Shown: positions 1 to 9,132, counted from the stretch's first letter. The stretch: DNA of 64,000 nucleotides from Brucella pecoris (GCF_006376675.1 NZ_VEWK01000008.1:175835-239834), one strand, 5' to 3'. The notes: generated by a model not told the origin, from the sequence alone. Numbers and translations: made by a program.

Positions 1-935
1 TCGTAAACGCTTTCATGCACGAACAGACGACGCAGCGTGGTGCAACGCTGACCAGCGGTGCCCATTGCGCCGAAAGCGATTGCGCGCAGTGCCATGTCGA
101 GATCGGCCGATGGGCAGACGATACCGGCATTGTTGCCGCCGAGTTCGAGGATTGCACGCGCAAAACGCTTTGCAAGGCGGGGACCAACTTCGCGGCCCAT
201 GCGGGTCGAACCGGTTGCCGAAACGACTGGAACCTTCGGGCTGTCGACGAGGACTTCGCCAACTTCACGGTCGCCGAGCAGAAGCAACGCGATGCCTTCC
301 GGTGCATCGCCGAAGCGCTTCAGGGCACGCTTGAAGATCGCGTCGCAGGCAAGAGCGGTCAGCAGGGTCTTTTCCGAAGGCTTCCAGACAACCGCGTTGC
401 CGCAAACGATGGCGAGAGCCGCATTCCACGACCAGACGGCCACCGGGAAGTTGAAGGCCGAGATAACGCCGACAACGCCAAGCGGATGCCAGGTTTCCAT
501 CATGCGATGGCCAGCGCGTTCGGTTGCGATGGTGAGACCGTAGAGCTGACGCGACAGACCGACTGCGAAATCGCAGATGTCGATCATTTCCTGCACTTCG
601 CCGAGGCCTTCCGAAGGAATCTTGCCAGCTTCGAGCGAAACGAGACGGCCGAGATCTTCCTTGGAAGCGCGCAGCTCTTCACCGAGAAGACGGATCAGTT
701 CGCCACGCTTTGGAGCTGGAACAGTGCGCCATGCGCGGAAAGCTTCGTCAGCCTTGTCGATGATCTTGACTGCATCGTCCTTGCTGTGGGTCTTGATCGA
801 AGCGATCTGTTCACCGGAGACCGGGCTGAAGCCAGCGAGGTCGCCCGACGTGTAAAGGGCTGCGTCAACGCCAAGCTTCGAAAGCAGCTCTGCGGCTTCC
901 TTTTTCACGTCGAGTTTTTTTACAGCGGTGTTCAT
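1..935 (-). CDS. amaB: L-aminoadipate-semialdehyde dehydrogenase (ALDH7 type), partial
   Basis: The gene runs off the left edge, so only the first 311 codons are present. It starts at an ATG at 935 and reads MNTAVKKLDVKKEAAELL. The visible part is the NAD-binding half of an aldehyde dehydrogenase: a FNFPVAVWSWN segment, a VWKPSEKT segment, the SATGSTRMGREV nucleotide-binding loop and the ELGGNNAGIV loop with the general-base glutamate. The catalytic cysteine segment GQRCTTLRRLFVHE is also inside the window. Pattern and neighbours fit ALDH7-type AmaB, which oxidises L-2-aminoadipate 6-semialdehyde to L-2-aminoadipate. It lies 27 bp downstream of hglS on the same strand, so one transcript is likely. 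The specific substrate is inferred from the hglS/amaA context. Confidence 0.88.
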   Translation of the reverse strand, partial: MNTAVKKLDVKKEAAELLSKLGVDAALYTSGDLAGFSPVSGEQIASIKTHSKDDAVKIIDKADEAFRAWRTVPAPKRGELIRLLGEELRASKEDLGRLVSLEAGKIPSEGLGEVQEMIDICDFAVGLSRQLYGLTIATERAGHRMMETWHPLGVVGVISAFNFPVAVWSWNAALAIVCGNAVVWKPSEKTLLTALACDAIFKRALKRFGDAPEGIALLLLGDREVGEVLVDSPKVPVVSATGSTRMGREVGPRLAKRFARAILELGGNNAGIVCPSADLDMALRAIAFGAMGTAGQRCTTLRRLFVHESVY

Positions 936-962
936 GGTTTTCCTCTCTGTATTTCTTTGACT

Positions 963-2363
963 TTATTCTGCGGCTTCGAGGCCTTTTAGGCCTATTTGAG
1001 CGGCTTCGATGGATTCGCGTTCGATGCGGGCATAGTGCTCGAATTCATTAAGCACTTTCGCGCCCAGATCATCCTCGAAACGCTTCTGGTTGGGGCTTTC
1101 GACAAAATCCTGTGTTTCGTCGTCGCCCAGATTGGACTGGAATATACCGGCTGCACTAACCGGCAGGAAGTCTTCATAGATAATCGGATCGAACTGAACT
1201 GCACCAGCTTCAATCAGAACCTCGATATCGGTACCCAGCTTGAAAGCTTCAAGCTTTGCGGCATCCTTGACCGAATAGGCGAAATAGCCGAGGCCTTCTG
1301 CACGGATGCCTGCCCATGTGTCAGGGAAAGCGGCGAAGGTGTCGCTCAGCGCCTTCACATATTCAGCCGAATTGGAGCCATCCGGAGCAGGGCGGGCAAC
1401 TGCGCGGGTGTCGTTGAGCAGCTTGTCGTAAAGCGCACGGCCCTTTGGGGTCAGGGCAACGCCGCGCTGCTCGATTTCACCGAAACGGGCAGTGTGTGAG
1501 CCAGGGGTCCAGGTGCCGTCGCTGCTTGTGAAGGATACCTCTTCTTCCAGTGCCTTGAAGGAGGTCTGGCGCAGAAGGATCGGGCATTTGCGGGTTGGCG
1601 GACCTTCGACAACAGCCTTCGGGTTGATGCCGCGATCCGGCATCTGAACCTGTACGGCATCGATGTCGAGCGTGCGCGGGGTCAGATGGTTGATGTGTGG
1701 GCCCTTGAAGGACACGACGTCGGCAATCAGGCGATGGGCGTCATGCAGGCGATGGTAAAGCTCGGCGCTGACATTTGCGTGATCGTGCCAGCGGAAAGTT
1801 TCCAGCACTTCAACGACAAAGGCTTTTGCGTCGTCGTCGTTGAGGCCGCCTTCGGCTTCGGCCTTCTCGACGAGCGCGATAGCACCGGCGGTGAAGATGT
1901 TGCGCTTGGAGAGAACCTCTTCCGATTCCGCACGCAGCTTTTCGTCGGCGATGAGGTCGAGACGCAAAAGCGAAGTGAAGACGCGGAATGGATTGTGTTT
2001 CAGTGCGGCGTCGTCGATCGGGCGGAAGGCGGTGGAGTGAACCGGGACACCAGCGGCGCTCAGATCGTAATAACCGACCGGGAACATGCCCATGACTTCG
2101 AAGACACGGCGCATCATGGAAAGTTCGGCAGGCGTGCCGAGACGGATCGCGCCATGGCGTTCTTCGGATATGCGTTCGAGTGAATCTGTTTCCGTCAGAC
2201 GTTCATGCAGGTGACCGTCGTCAGCCAGAACCTTCGCATTCACATCGGCGACGAGTTCCATCAGGGTGCCATAGGCAGGCACTTCCTGCTTATACATGGC
2301 GGACATCGCAGCCGAGAAGGCGGAGCGAATGGCGTCCGGCGAAACGAATTTCTGGTCTTTCAT
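963..2363 (-). CDS. hglS: 2-oxoadipate dioxygenase/decarboxylase (HglS, DUF1338/YdcJ family)
   Basis: This 466-aa protein belongs to the DUF1338 family. HglS uses Fe(II) and O2 to convert 2-oxoadipate to D-2-hydroxyglutarate, a late step of D-lysine/pipecolate catabolism. I chose the ATG at 2363 (MKDQKFVSPDAIRSAF) over in-frame starts up to 2429 because a GGAA lies 9 nt upstream. With this start, His70, Arg74 (RHGAIR) and His226 (HINHLTPRT) fall at the positions I remember for the published metal and substrate residues. The third metal ligand would be the Glu in ARFGEIEQRG near residue 296. It lies upstream of amaB and divergent from a LysR gene. Family confidence is high; the exact reaction is by homology. 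Confidence 0.9.
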   Translation of the reverse strand: MKDQKFVSPDAIRSAFSAAMSAMYKQEVPAYGTLMELVADVNAKVLADDGHLHERLTETDSLERISEERHGAIRLGTPAELSMMRRVFEVMGMFPVGYYDLSAAGVPVHSTAFRPIDDAALKHNPFRVFTSLLRLDLIADEKLRAESEEVLSKRNIFTAGAIALVEKAEAEGGLNDDDAKAFVVEVLETFRWHDHANVSAELYHRLHDAHRLIADVVSFKGPHINHLTPRTLDIDAVQVQMPDRGINPKAVVEGPPTRKCPILLRQTSFKALEEEVSFTSSDGTWTPGSHTARFGEIEQRGVALTPKGRALYDKLLNDTRAVARPAPDGSNSAEYVKALSDTFAAFPDTWAGIRAEGLGYFAYSVKDAAKLEAFKLGTDIEVLIEAGAVQFDPIIYEDFLPVSAAGIFQSNLGDDETQDFVESPNQKRFEDDLGAKVLNEFEHYARIERESIEAAQIGLKGLEAAE

Positions 2364-2433
2364 GGCGAAAATTTCCGTCGAATGGGGCATCTTCGGGTGA
2401 TGCATGTCGTACTTGGGAGGAACATGCATGGAT

Positions 2434-2453
2434 TATGATGAAAATGTATCATA
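2434..2453. promoter_or_regulatory. inverted repeat in hglS/LysR divergent promoter
   Basis: The 147-bp gap between the divergent hglS and LysR genes holds a perfect 6-bp inverted repeat, TATGAT-N8-ATCATA. It is AT-rich and centred about 65 bp from the LysR start. LysR proteins commonly bind such interrupted dyads between their own gene and a divergent target. Assignment to this regulator is inference. Confidence 0.4.
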
Positions 2454-2510
2454 TCAGCCGTTTTGCCGTTATGATCGCGACGAACGCAACTATGTTAATG
2501 CGAGATTGGA

Positions 2511-3443
2511 ATGAAGCTTAGCAGGAGACTGATCCCGGACATCGCCACGCTGCAAGCGTTTGAATGTGCGGCCCGCCACGGAAGTTTCACCCAGGCGGCC
2601 AATGAACTCAATCTCACCCAGAGCGCGGTCAGCCGTCAGATCAAGGATCTGGAAAGTCAGCTCGGCGTGCTTCTCTTCGAGCGCATCCGCCAGCGTATTC
2701 TTCTGTCCGATGCCGGGCGCAAGTTCCTGCCTGAAGTGCGACGTCTTCTCAATCAGACTGAGGATACGATGCTGCGCGCTATGGCGTCGGCGCAGTCGAC
2801 ATCGTCGTTCAGCGTCGCGACCTTGCCGACATTCGGCACGCGCTGGCTGATGCCGCGGATTTCCGATTTCATCGAAAAGCATCCCGGTATTGCCATCAAT
2901 GTCGCGTCGCGCTCCGGTGTCTTCGATTTCGAGGAGCAGCCTTTTGATCTCGCGATTCACTATGGCCAGCCTGTCTGGGCACATGCCAACTGTACCTTCC
3001 TGTGCAGCGAAGTCATTGTGCCGGTCGCCAGCCCAAGCCTGTTAGAAGCGCGCCATCCGTCCGCCCCGGAAGAACTTGAAAACGAGCCTTTGCTGCATCT
3101 TGCGACACGGCCCAAAATGTGGGCGCAATGGTTCGAAAGCTGCGGTGTCGAAGGGCGGTCGGCCTATCGTGGGCACCGATTTGACCAGTTCTCGATGGTT
3201 ATCGGCGCGGCATTGGCCGGTTTGGGCTTCGCGCTTCTACCACTTTATCTGATCGAGCAGGAATTGCTCAGCGGCGAACTTGTCATGCTTTTTGAGAAGC
3301 CGATGCGAACCGAGAATGAATATTATCTCGTTGTGCCGGAAGGGAAGCTGGAAAACCCGTTGACGCAGGTGTTTTGTCAGTGGATTGCCGGGCAGGTGGG
3401 GAATACCGACTATTCAATGCTGGTTCATTCCAAACCGGAATGA
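2511..3443 (+). CDS. LysR-family regulator, GcvA-like, of the lysine/pipecolate cluster
   Basis: A 310-aa LysR-type regulator. The N-terminal winged helix-turn-helix spans about residues 10-70 (LQAFECAARHGSFTQAANEL, then LTQSAVSRQIKDLESQLG). The periplasmic-binding-like effector domain follows from about residue 95, starting at SFSVATLPTFGTRWLMPRI, a GcvA-subgroup signature. It is divergent from hglS and upstream of amaA, so it most likely controls both arms of the pathway in response to a lysine-degradation intermediate. That role is inferred from position; no effector can be read from the sequence. Confidence 0.88.
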   Translation: MKLSRRLIPDIATLQAFECAARHGSFTQAANELNLTQSAVSRQIKDLESQLGVLLFERIRQRILLSDAGRKFLPEVRRLLNQTEDTMLRAMASAQSTSSFSVATLPTFGTRWLMPRISDFIEKHPGIAINVASRSGVFDFEEQPFDLAIHYGQPVWAHANCTFLCSEVIVPVASPSLLEARHPSAPEELENEPLLHLATRPKMWAQWFESCGVEGRSAYRGHRFDQFSMVIGAALAGLGFALLPLYLIEQELLSGELVMLFEKPMRTENEYYLVVPEGKLENPLTQVFCQWIAGQVGNTDYSMLVHSKPE

Positions 3444-3523
3444 ATTGTTGCGCAAATAACGCTGTCCAACCGGCTTTCGCGGCGTGAAATAGAAACAGTC
3501 GGGCAGGGTGCCCGTATTCCACG

Positions 3524-3560
3524 AGAGCGGTCGATCATAAAAAAGACCGGGAACCGCTCT
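3524..3560 (+). terminator. stem-loop after LysR gene
   Basis: AGAGCGGT at 3524-3531 pairs perfectly with ACCGCTCT at 3553-3560, with an A-rich loop between. There is no clean T-run after it. It abuts a dispersed repeat, so it may be part of that repeat instead of a true terminator. Confidence 0.35.
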
Positions 3561-3623
3561 AACTGTTTGTTTTTATGCATTTCCGAACGCAAAACCGCTT
3601 CACACTTTTGCTGGAAATGCTCG
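3556..3623 (+). repeat. dispersed intergenic repeat, copy 1 (type B)
   Basis: About 65 bp with the core AAAACCGCTTCACACTTTTG followed by CTGGAAATGCTC. It closely matches the segment at 29029-29096 and, inverted, at 49612-49672. All copies are intergenic. This copy runs to about 20 bp before the amaA start. Confidence 0.7.
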
Positions 3624-3643
3624 GTATGAAATGGTTACTCTCA

Positions 3644-4927
3644 ATGTTGAACGATCCGCGCTCCCATGGTCTTTGGGAAAAGACCGCCCCTGCCGCTCCC
3701 AAGACGACTGCGCTGCAAGGTGATCTGACCGCGGATGTGGTGATTGTGGGTGGTGGTTTCACCGGTCTCTCGACAGCTCTGCATCTGGCCGAGAAAGGCA
3801 CGCGGGCTATCGTTCTCGAAGGTATCGAGATCGGCTATGGCGGTTCGGGCCGCAATGTCGGCCTGGTGAATGCGGGCATGTGGGTCATGCCGGATGATCT
3901 GCCCGGCGTGCTTGGCCAAAAATATGGTGACCGCTTGCTCGATGTCCTCGGCAATGCGCCGAAGCTCGTTTTCGAAATCGTTGAGAAGCACAAGATCGCC
4001 TGTGAAGTCGAGAAGCAGGGAACGCTCCACTGCGCCGTCGGCAAGAAGGGCCTGAAGGAACTTGAGGACCGCCATGAGCAGTGGGCGCGTCGTGGCGCTA
4101 ACGTGAAGCTGCTCGATGCCAAGGAAACCGAAGCCAAGGTTGGAACCAAGGCTTATGCGGGTTCGCTGCTCGATCTGCGCGCCGGTACGATCCAACCGCT
4201 GGCCTATGTGCGCGGGCTAGCCCATGCTGCCATTGCCGCCGGTGCGACTGTATTTACCGGAAGCCCGGTGATCGGCGCTGAGGAAAAGAACGGCAAATGG
4301 GTGGTCAAGACCGCCAACGGTTCCGTGACGGCCAACTGGGTGGTCGTGGCAACGAATGCCTATACCAATGTGCCATGGCCGGAAGTGCGCGCCGAACTGG
4401 TTCATCTGCCTTATTTCAATATGGCCACAAAGCCACTTTCCGACAATTTGAAGAAGAGTATTCTACCCGAACGCCAGGGTGTATGGGATACGAAGGAAGT
4501 CCTCTCGTCTTTCCGTTTTGACCAAAAGGGCCGCCTCGTTTTCGGCAGCGTCGGTGCGTTGCGCAACACGGGTGCTGCCGTGCACAAGGCATGGGCAAAG
4601 AAGTCGCTGAAGCGTCTCTTCCCGCAGATCGGCGAAGTTGAATTCGAAGCCGAATGGTATGGCAAGATCGGCATGACCGATGACAGCCTGCCGAAATTCC
4701 ATCGCCTCGCCCGCAATGTGGTTGGGTTCTCCGGTTACAACGGTCGCGGTATCGCGCCGGGAACCGTTTTCGGAAAACTGCTTTCGCAGCTCGTTTCGGG
4801 TGAGATCAAGGAAGACGATCTGCCGCTACCAGTCAGCGATCCGAAGGAACAGAATTTCCGAGGTCTGCGTGAAGCCTATTACGAGGCCGGTGCGCAGGTT
4901 GCGCACGTCGCCGAGATCGTTATCTGA
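3644..4927 (+). CDS. amaA: FAD-dependent L-pipecolate oxidase-like enzyme
   Basis: A 427-aa DAO-family flavoprotein. The Rossmann FAD motif VVIVGGGFTGLSTALHLAE lies near residues 30-48 and is followed by the GGSGRNVGLVNAG segment typical of GlpO/SoxA-type oxidases. A C-terminal FSGYNGRGIAPGT block closes the FAD site. AmaA oxidises L-pipecolate to piperideine-6-carboxylate, which opens to the AmaB substrate. I chose the ATG at 3644 (MLNDPRSHGLWE) because homologous proteins begin this way. In-frame ATGs at 3617 and 3626 overlap or abut a dispersed repeat. It lies downstream of the LysR gene and separate from the hglS-amaB transcript. The substrate is inferred from this context. Confidence 0.82.
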   Translation: MLNDPRSHGLWEKTAPAAPKTTALQGDLTADVVIVGGGFTGLSTALHLAEKGTRAIVLEGIEIGYGGSGRNVGLVNAGMWVMPDDLPGVLGQKYGDRLLDVLGNAPKLVFEIVEKHKIACEVEKQGTLHCAVGKKGLKELEDRHEQWARRGANVKLLDAKETEAKVGTKAYAGSLLDLRAGTIQPLAYVRGLAHAAIAAGATVFTGSPVIGAEEKNGKWVVKTANGSVTANWVVVATNAYTNVPWPEVRAELVHLPYFNMATKPLSDNLKKSILPERQGVWDTKEVLSSFRFDQKGRLVFGSVGALRNTGAAVHKAWAKKSLKRLFPQIGEVEFEAEWYGKIGMTDDSLPKFHRLARNVVGFSGYNGRGIAPGTVFGKLLSQLVSGEIKEDDLPLPVSDPKEQNFRGLREAYYEAGAQVAHVAEIVI

Positions 4928-5266
4928 TCTGTTGATCTTTTACCGAGAATGGGTTCGCGGTTGTCATAAAACCGCATTGCAATTCCTCTAATGCCATCCG
5001 CATCTTCTCCATGCTGGGAGATGCGGATGGCTGTTCGGCAAATCATTCAATGCCTTAAAAGCCTTCCGATGGATATGATTCCGCCGGGAGGCTTTTGTTT
5101 TCCGGGTTCACGTTGCAGGATGTTTGACAGGTGCACCATGAATGGAAATGATCGTGCCTATCGCCATGGCAGTATCTGCGCGCTATCACTTCGCACGCGT
5201 CAGTACTGCGCAGGCATCGCTGGTCATGCTGGCGAACATTACACAGAAATTCGAGGAGCGAATCCC
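4928..5266 (+). other. 339-bp untranslated gap with two stem-loops before an ABC operon
   Basis: No credible gene lies here. Two hairpins are present. The first has 13-bp perfect arms, GCCATCCGCATCT at 4993-5005 and its complement at 5019-5031. The second pairs AAAAGCCT at 5057-5064 with AGGCTTTT at 5089-5096 and is followed by GTTTT. The first may end the amaA transcript. The second is a weak terminator or an attenuator for the ABC genes. I could not match the region to a known riboswitch. Confidence 0.5.
5057..5100 (+). terminator. terminator-like hairpin upstream of ABC binding-protein gene
   Basis: The 8-bp stem AAAAGCCT/AGGCTTTT is followed by a T-rich stretch (GTTTT). It sits about 165 bp upstream of the binding-protein start, so it could end amaA or attenuate the following operon. 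Confidence 0.45.
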
Positions 5267-6247
5267 ATGAACAAGATGCTGAAGCGGGCCGTTGCCGTAC
5301 CTGCGCTTCTTGCTCTTTCCATCGCCGTGGCACAGGCCGATACGCTGACTCTCTATACGTCGCAACCGGAAGCGGATGCGACCAAGACGGTCGAAGCTTT
5401 CCGCAAGGCCAATCCGGATACGGATGTGCAGATTTTCCGTTCGGGAACGAGCGAACTCCTCACCAAGCTTGCCGCCGAGTTTTCGGCTGGCGCGCCACAG
5501 CCTGACGTTCTGCTGATCGCTGATGCGGTGACGATGGAAGGTCTCAAGAAGGACAAGCGCCTTCTGCCTTACACGGACGCCAAGGTTGATGGTTTTGCTG
5601 CGGATAGCTATGACGCCGACAAGACTTATTTCGGCTCCAAGCTGATCACCACCGGCATTGCCTACAATACCGGCGCAGCGCAAAAGCCTGAACATTGGGG
5701 AGACCTCGCTAAGGCCGACTATAAGGGCCAGGTTGTCATGCCAAGCCCGCTTTATTCGGGTGCTGCGGCCTATCTCCTGAGCGGTTTCGCGCTCAACAAG
5801 GATCTCGGCTGGGATTATTTCAAGAACCTCAAGGCCAATGAACTGGCAAGCGTCAAGGGCAATGGCGCAGTGCTGAAGTCGGTTGCGAGCGGCGAAAAGC
5901 CATACGGCATTCTCGTTGACTTCATGGCGCTCAATGCAAAAGCCAAGGGTTCGCCGATCGAGTTCGTCTTCCCGCCGGAAGGTGTGCCTGCCGTGACCGA
6001 ACCGGTTGCGATCATGGCGACCGCCAAGAACGTCGATGGTGCCAAGAAGTTCGTTGATTTCATCCTGTCGGATGATGGCCAGAAGCTGGCACTCGAGCAG
6101 GGCTATCTGCCTGCCAAGGACGGCGTCGGTCGCCCTGCATGGCTGCCAGAAGGCACCAAGATCAACATCATGTCTATCGACACCCAGAAGGTTCTCGATC
6201 AGACTGATGCCGACAAGAAGCAGTTCTCCGAGCTGTTTGGCGGATAA
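5267..6247 (+). CDS. periplasmic substrate-binding protein, Fe3+/phosphonate-type ABC importer
   Basis: A 326-aa protein starting at the ATG at 5267 after a GAGGAG box 9 nt upstream. Residues 1-25 are a signal peptide ending AQA. The mature part begins DTLTLYTSQPEADATKTVEAF, the N-terminal pattern of extracellular solute-binding family 1 proteins for Fe3+ or 2-aminoethylphosphonate. The tyrosine pair of classical FbpA is not obvious, so iron is not assured. It is the first gene of a three-gene operon with a fused permease 9 bp downstream and an ATPase. The substrate cannot be settled from sequence alone. Confidence 0.85.
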   Translation: MNKMLKRAVAVPALLALSIAVAQADTLTLYTSQPEADATKTVEAFRKANPDTDVQIFRSGTSELLTKLAAEFSAGAPQPDVLLIADAVTMEGLKKDKRLLPYTDAKVDGFAADSYDADKTYFGSKLITTGIAYNTGAAQKPEHWGDLAKADYKGQVVMPSPLYSGAAAYLLSGFALNKDLGWDYFKNLKANELASVKGNGAVLKSVASGEKPYGILVDFMALNAKAKGSPIEFVFPPEGVPAVTEPVAIMATAKNVDGAKKFVDFILSDDGQKLALEQGYLPAKDGVGRPAWLPEGTKINIMSIDTQKVLDQTDADKKQFSELFGG

Positions 6248-6256
6248 AAAGCGAAA

Positions 6257-7957
6257 ATGCGGATGTTTCGAGATCTTCAGGGCCGTGATACGGCCCTGAT
6301 TGTTGGTGTAACGCTGATTGTTGCGGTGCTGTCGCTTCTACCGATGGCGCGTCTGCTTGTTGAGCTTGTTGCGCCGCAGGGACAGTTTTCAACATCCGTT
6401 CTTTCCGAAACATTGAGCAGCCGCTCGACATGGGTTGCCACATGGCATTCCCTGCAGATCGGTATTGGTGGCACGCTGCTGGCGCTGGCGTTTGGCATTG
6501 TGGCGGCGTTGCTCGTCGGCCTCACAGATATGCGCGGGCGCAATGTCTTCGTGCTTTTCTATGTGACACCGCTGCTGATCGCCCCGCAGGTAACAGCGCT
6601 GGCGTGGCTCCAGCTTTTCGGGCCTTCCAGCCAGTTCCTCAAGATCATCGGCATGGCGCCGCCGCTGGGAAGCCGCAATCCGCTTTATTCCGTCTGGGGC
6701 ATTATCTTTCTGCTTGGCGTGCAATATGGACCGCTGGTCTTTCTGATTGTACGGGCGGGCCTGCGCAAACTCCCACGCGAGCTGGTCGAAGCGGGTCTGA
6801 GTGCCGGTGCCAGCAAATGGATGGTTCTTCGCACGATCATCCTGCCTTTGATGACGCCATCGATCATCGGGGCTGCGGCGCTGGCTTTCGTGTCGTGCGT
6901 CGGCAATTTCGGCATCCCGGCGTTTCTGGGAATTCCGTCGAATTATCTCGTTCTGCCAACGCTGATTTATCAGCGTCTTGCGGGCGGTGGTCCAGCAGTG
7001 CTGTCCAGCGTCGCCGTGCTTTCGGTGCTGATCGGTCTGATCGCCATGGCAGGGATCGCCGCGCAGGACTATGCTTCGCGCCGTCGCGATTTCCGCATTG
7101 TTTCAACGTCGCTTCCAGCGGCACCTTTCGCGCTTGGCGTATGGCGTGTGTGGGCTGAACTGGCTGCGTGGCTGTTGATCGTGATCGTGCTGTTTCTGCC
7201 GCTGATTGGCCTGACGCTTTCAGCACTGGTTCCGGCCTATGGCGTGCCGCTCACATTTGCGACAGCAACGCTTGAAAATTTCCGCTTCGTCATGCTTGAA
7301 CACAGCGGTTCAGCCCGCGCCCTTGGCAACAGTATTCTGCTGTCGGTGGTGACGGCGGGTTTTGCTGTGCTGATTGCGGTTCCGCTTGCCTATATGCTGG
7401 CATGGCGCAAACGGCGCTGGACGCCGATCCTCAATTTTGCTGCCGAGATGCCCTATGCGTTACCGGGTGTCGTGCTGGCCATCGCCTGTCTGCTGATGTT
7501 CTTAAAGCCGTTGCCGGTGGTTGGTGTCAGCCTTTACAACACGCTCTGGATTATCCTGTTTGCCTATCTTGCGCGCTTCTTCGTGCTGGCGCTGCGGCCA
7601 ACGGTTGCTGGCCTCCACCAGATAGACCGTGCGCTGGAAGAAGCCGCGCGAGTTGCGGGCGCTGGCCTTTTTTATCGGCTGCGGACCATTATATTTCCTC
7701 TTGTCGCACCAGCGACGCTTGCAGGCGGCGTACTCATTTTCATGACCGCATTTTGTGAGCTGACGGTTTCAGCGCTACTATGGGCGTCGGGATCGGAAAC
7801 GCTGGGCGTGGTGATGTTTTCTTTTGAACAGGCGGGCGATTCCGCCTATGCGGCCGCCATATCCATTCTGGCCGTTGCGGTGACATTCATGCTGATGCTT
7901 GCAACAAATCTGTTTGCGCGGCGTCTTCCAAACGGAGTGCTGCCATGGCGCGACTGA
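6257..7957 (+). CDS. ABC transporter permease, fused two-domain (FbpB type)
   Basis: A 566-aa inner-membrane protein containing two tandem binding-protein-dependent permease domains, each with about six membrane segments. The two cytoplasmic EAA loops are visible: ELVEAGLSAGASKWMVLRTI near residue 180 and RALEEAARVAGAGLFYRLRT near residue 460. Fusion of both halves is normal for Fe3+ and aminoethylphosphonate importers. It overlaps the ATPase gene by 13 bp, which implies translational coupling. Confidence 0.9.
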   Translation: MRMFRDLQGRDTALIVGVTLIVAVLSLLPMARLLVELVAPQGQFSTSVLSETLSSRSTWVATWHSLQIGIGGTLLALAFGIVAALLVGLTDMRGRNVFVLFYVTPLLIAPQVTALAWLQLFGPSSQFLKIIGMAPPLGSRNPLYSVWGIIFLLGVQYGPLVFLIVRAGLRKLPRELVEAGLSAGASKWMVLRTIILPLMTPSIIGAAALAFVSCVGNFGIPAFLGIPSNYLVLPTLIYQRLAGGGPAVLSSVAVLSVLIGLIAMAGIAAQDYASRRRDFRIVSTSLPAAPFALGVWRVWAELAAWLLIVIVLFLPLIGLTLSALVPAYGVPLTFATATLENFRFVMLEHSGSARALGNSILLSVVTAGFAVLIAVPLAYMLAWRKRRWTPILNFAAEMPYALPGVVLAIACLLMFLKPLPVVGVSLYNTLWIILFAYLARFFVLALRPTVAGLHQIDRALEEAARVAGAGLFYRLRTIIFPLVAPATLAGGVLIFMTAFCELTVSALLWASGSETLGVVMFSFEQAGDSAYAAAISILAVAVTFMLMLATNLFARRLPNGVLPWRD

Positions 7958-9060
7958 AAATCGCTTCTGTTTCCAAGGCCTTCAATGAGTTTCAGGCCCT
8001 GTCTGAAGTGTCGCTTGATGTGAAGGACGGCGAGTTTGTTGCTATTCTCGGACCATCCGGCTGCGGCAAGACCACGCTTCTGCGGATGATTGCAGGTTTT
8101 GAAGATGTTGACGGCGGCGAAATCCATATTGGAGACAGCCGCGTTTCCCATGTTGACGGTAACGTGCCACCGGAAAAGCGGCAGGTTGGTATCGTCTTCC
8201 AGAATTATGCGCTCTGGCCGCATATGACTGTGGCCGAGAATGTCGGCTATAGTCTGCGGGTGGCAAAGGTTGCCAAAGCCGAACGCGAACGCCGCGTGAA
8301 GGAAGCTCTGGCGCTGGTCGATCTGAACAGTTTTGGTGATCGCCGCCCGGCCAATCTTTCGGGCGGTCAACGGCAGCGTGTGGCTTTGGCCCGCTGTCTG
8401 GTAGCAGCCCCTTCGCTGGTATTGTTTGACGAACCGCTTGCCAATCTCGATGTGCATTTGCGTGCTTCGATGGAAGACGAGTTTGCGGCTTTCCACAAGC
8501 GCACTGGCACGACGATTATCTACATCACCCATGACCAGGCCGAGGCCATGGCGCTTGCTGACCGGATTGCAGTTCTCGATCACGGCAAGCTTCAGCAGTT
8601 CGATACGCCGCGCAAACTCTATGAGGAACCGGCCAGCGAAATGGTCGCGTCCTTCATCGCGCATGGCATGGTGCTGCCTGCGGAGGTCGTGTCCTTTGCG
8701 CAAGCGGGACATTGCGAGGCGCTGGTGCTGGGAAGCCGTGCGCAGGTGCGGTGTTCGGGCATCGAAATGCCGCGTGCCAATGCGCAGCTCTGCGTTCGCG
8801 CAGAAGATCTGGCATTGACCGAAACCGGCGGCATCCCTGTGCGGGTCAAGCGTTCGGTCTATCGGGGTGGCGGTTCGCGCATCGAGGCACATCCGCTCAC
8901 CAAGCCGGATATTCACCTGCATTTTGAAGTGCGCGATCCGGTAAGACTGGACGAAGGCGACGAGGTTCGCGTTGCTATTCGCGGTGGCTGGATCATTCCC
9001 ACCGATGAAATGCCGGTGAGAAAAGTCTCAACCGGCTTTCCAATCGGCAACAAGATATAA
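7945..9060 (+). CDS. ABC transporter ATP-binding protein (FbpC/PotA type)
   Basis: A 371-aa ATPase. Walker A is GPSGCGKTT near residue 38, the signature is LSGGQRQRVALAR near residue 137, Walker B is LVLFDEPLANLD and the switch histidine is in THDQAEA. A C-terminal TOBE-like region begins near residue 290 (RAEDLALTETGGIPVRVKRS). It energises the importer encoded just upstream, and the start overlaps the permease gene. The following gene is an unrelated acyltransferase after a 72-bp gap, so the operon probably ends here. Confidence 0.9.
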   Translation: MARLKIASVSKAFNEFQALSEVSLDVKDGEFVAILGPSGCGKTTLLRMIAGFEDVDGGEIHIGDSRVSHVDGNVPPEKRQVGIVFQNYALWPHMTVAENVGYSLRVAKVAKAERERRVKEALALVDLNSFGDRRPANLSGGQRQRVALARCLVAAPSLVLFDEPLANLDVHLRASMEDEFAAFHKRTGTTIIYITHDQAEAMALADRIAVLDHGKLQQFDTPRKLYEEPASEMVASFIAHGMVLPAEVVSFAQAGHCEALVLGSRAQVRCSGIEMPRANAQLCVRAEDLALTETGGIPVRVKRSVYRGGGSRIEAHPLTKPDIHLHFEVRDPVRLDEGDEVRVAIRGGWIIPTDEMPVRKVSTGFPIGNKI

Positions 9061-9132
9061 AAACTTTTTCAACTTGTGATGTAAGTTTCTTGCAGATATA
9101 CACCCGATCTGGTGCTTTACCTGGAGGGGGCG

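Noticed and set aside
15..989. Plus-strand frame of 324 codons at the left edge
   Set aside because: Antisense to the aldehyde dehydrogenase, whose motifs are unmistakable on the minus strand.
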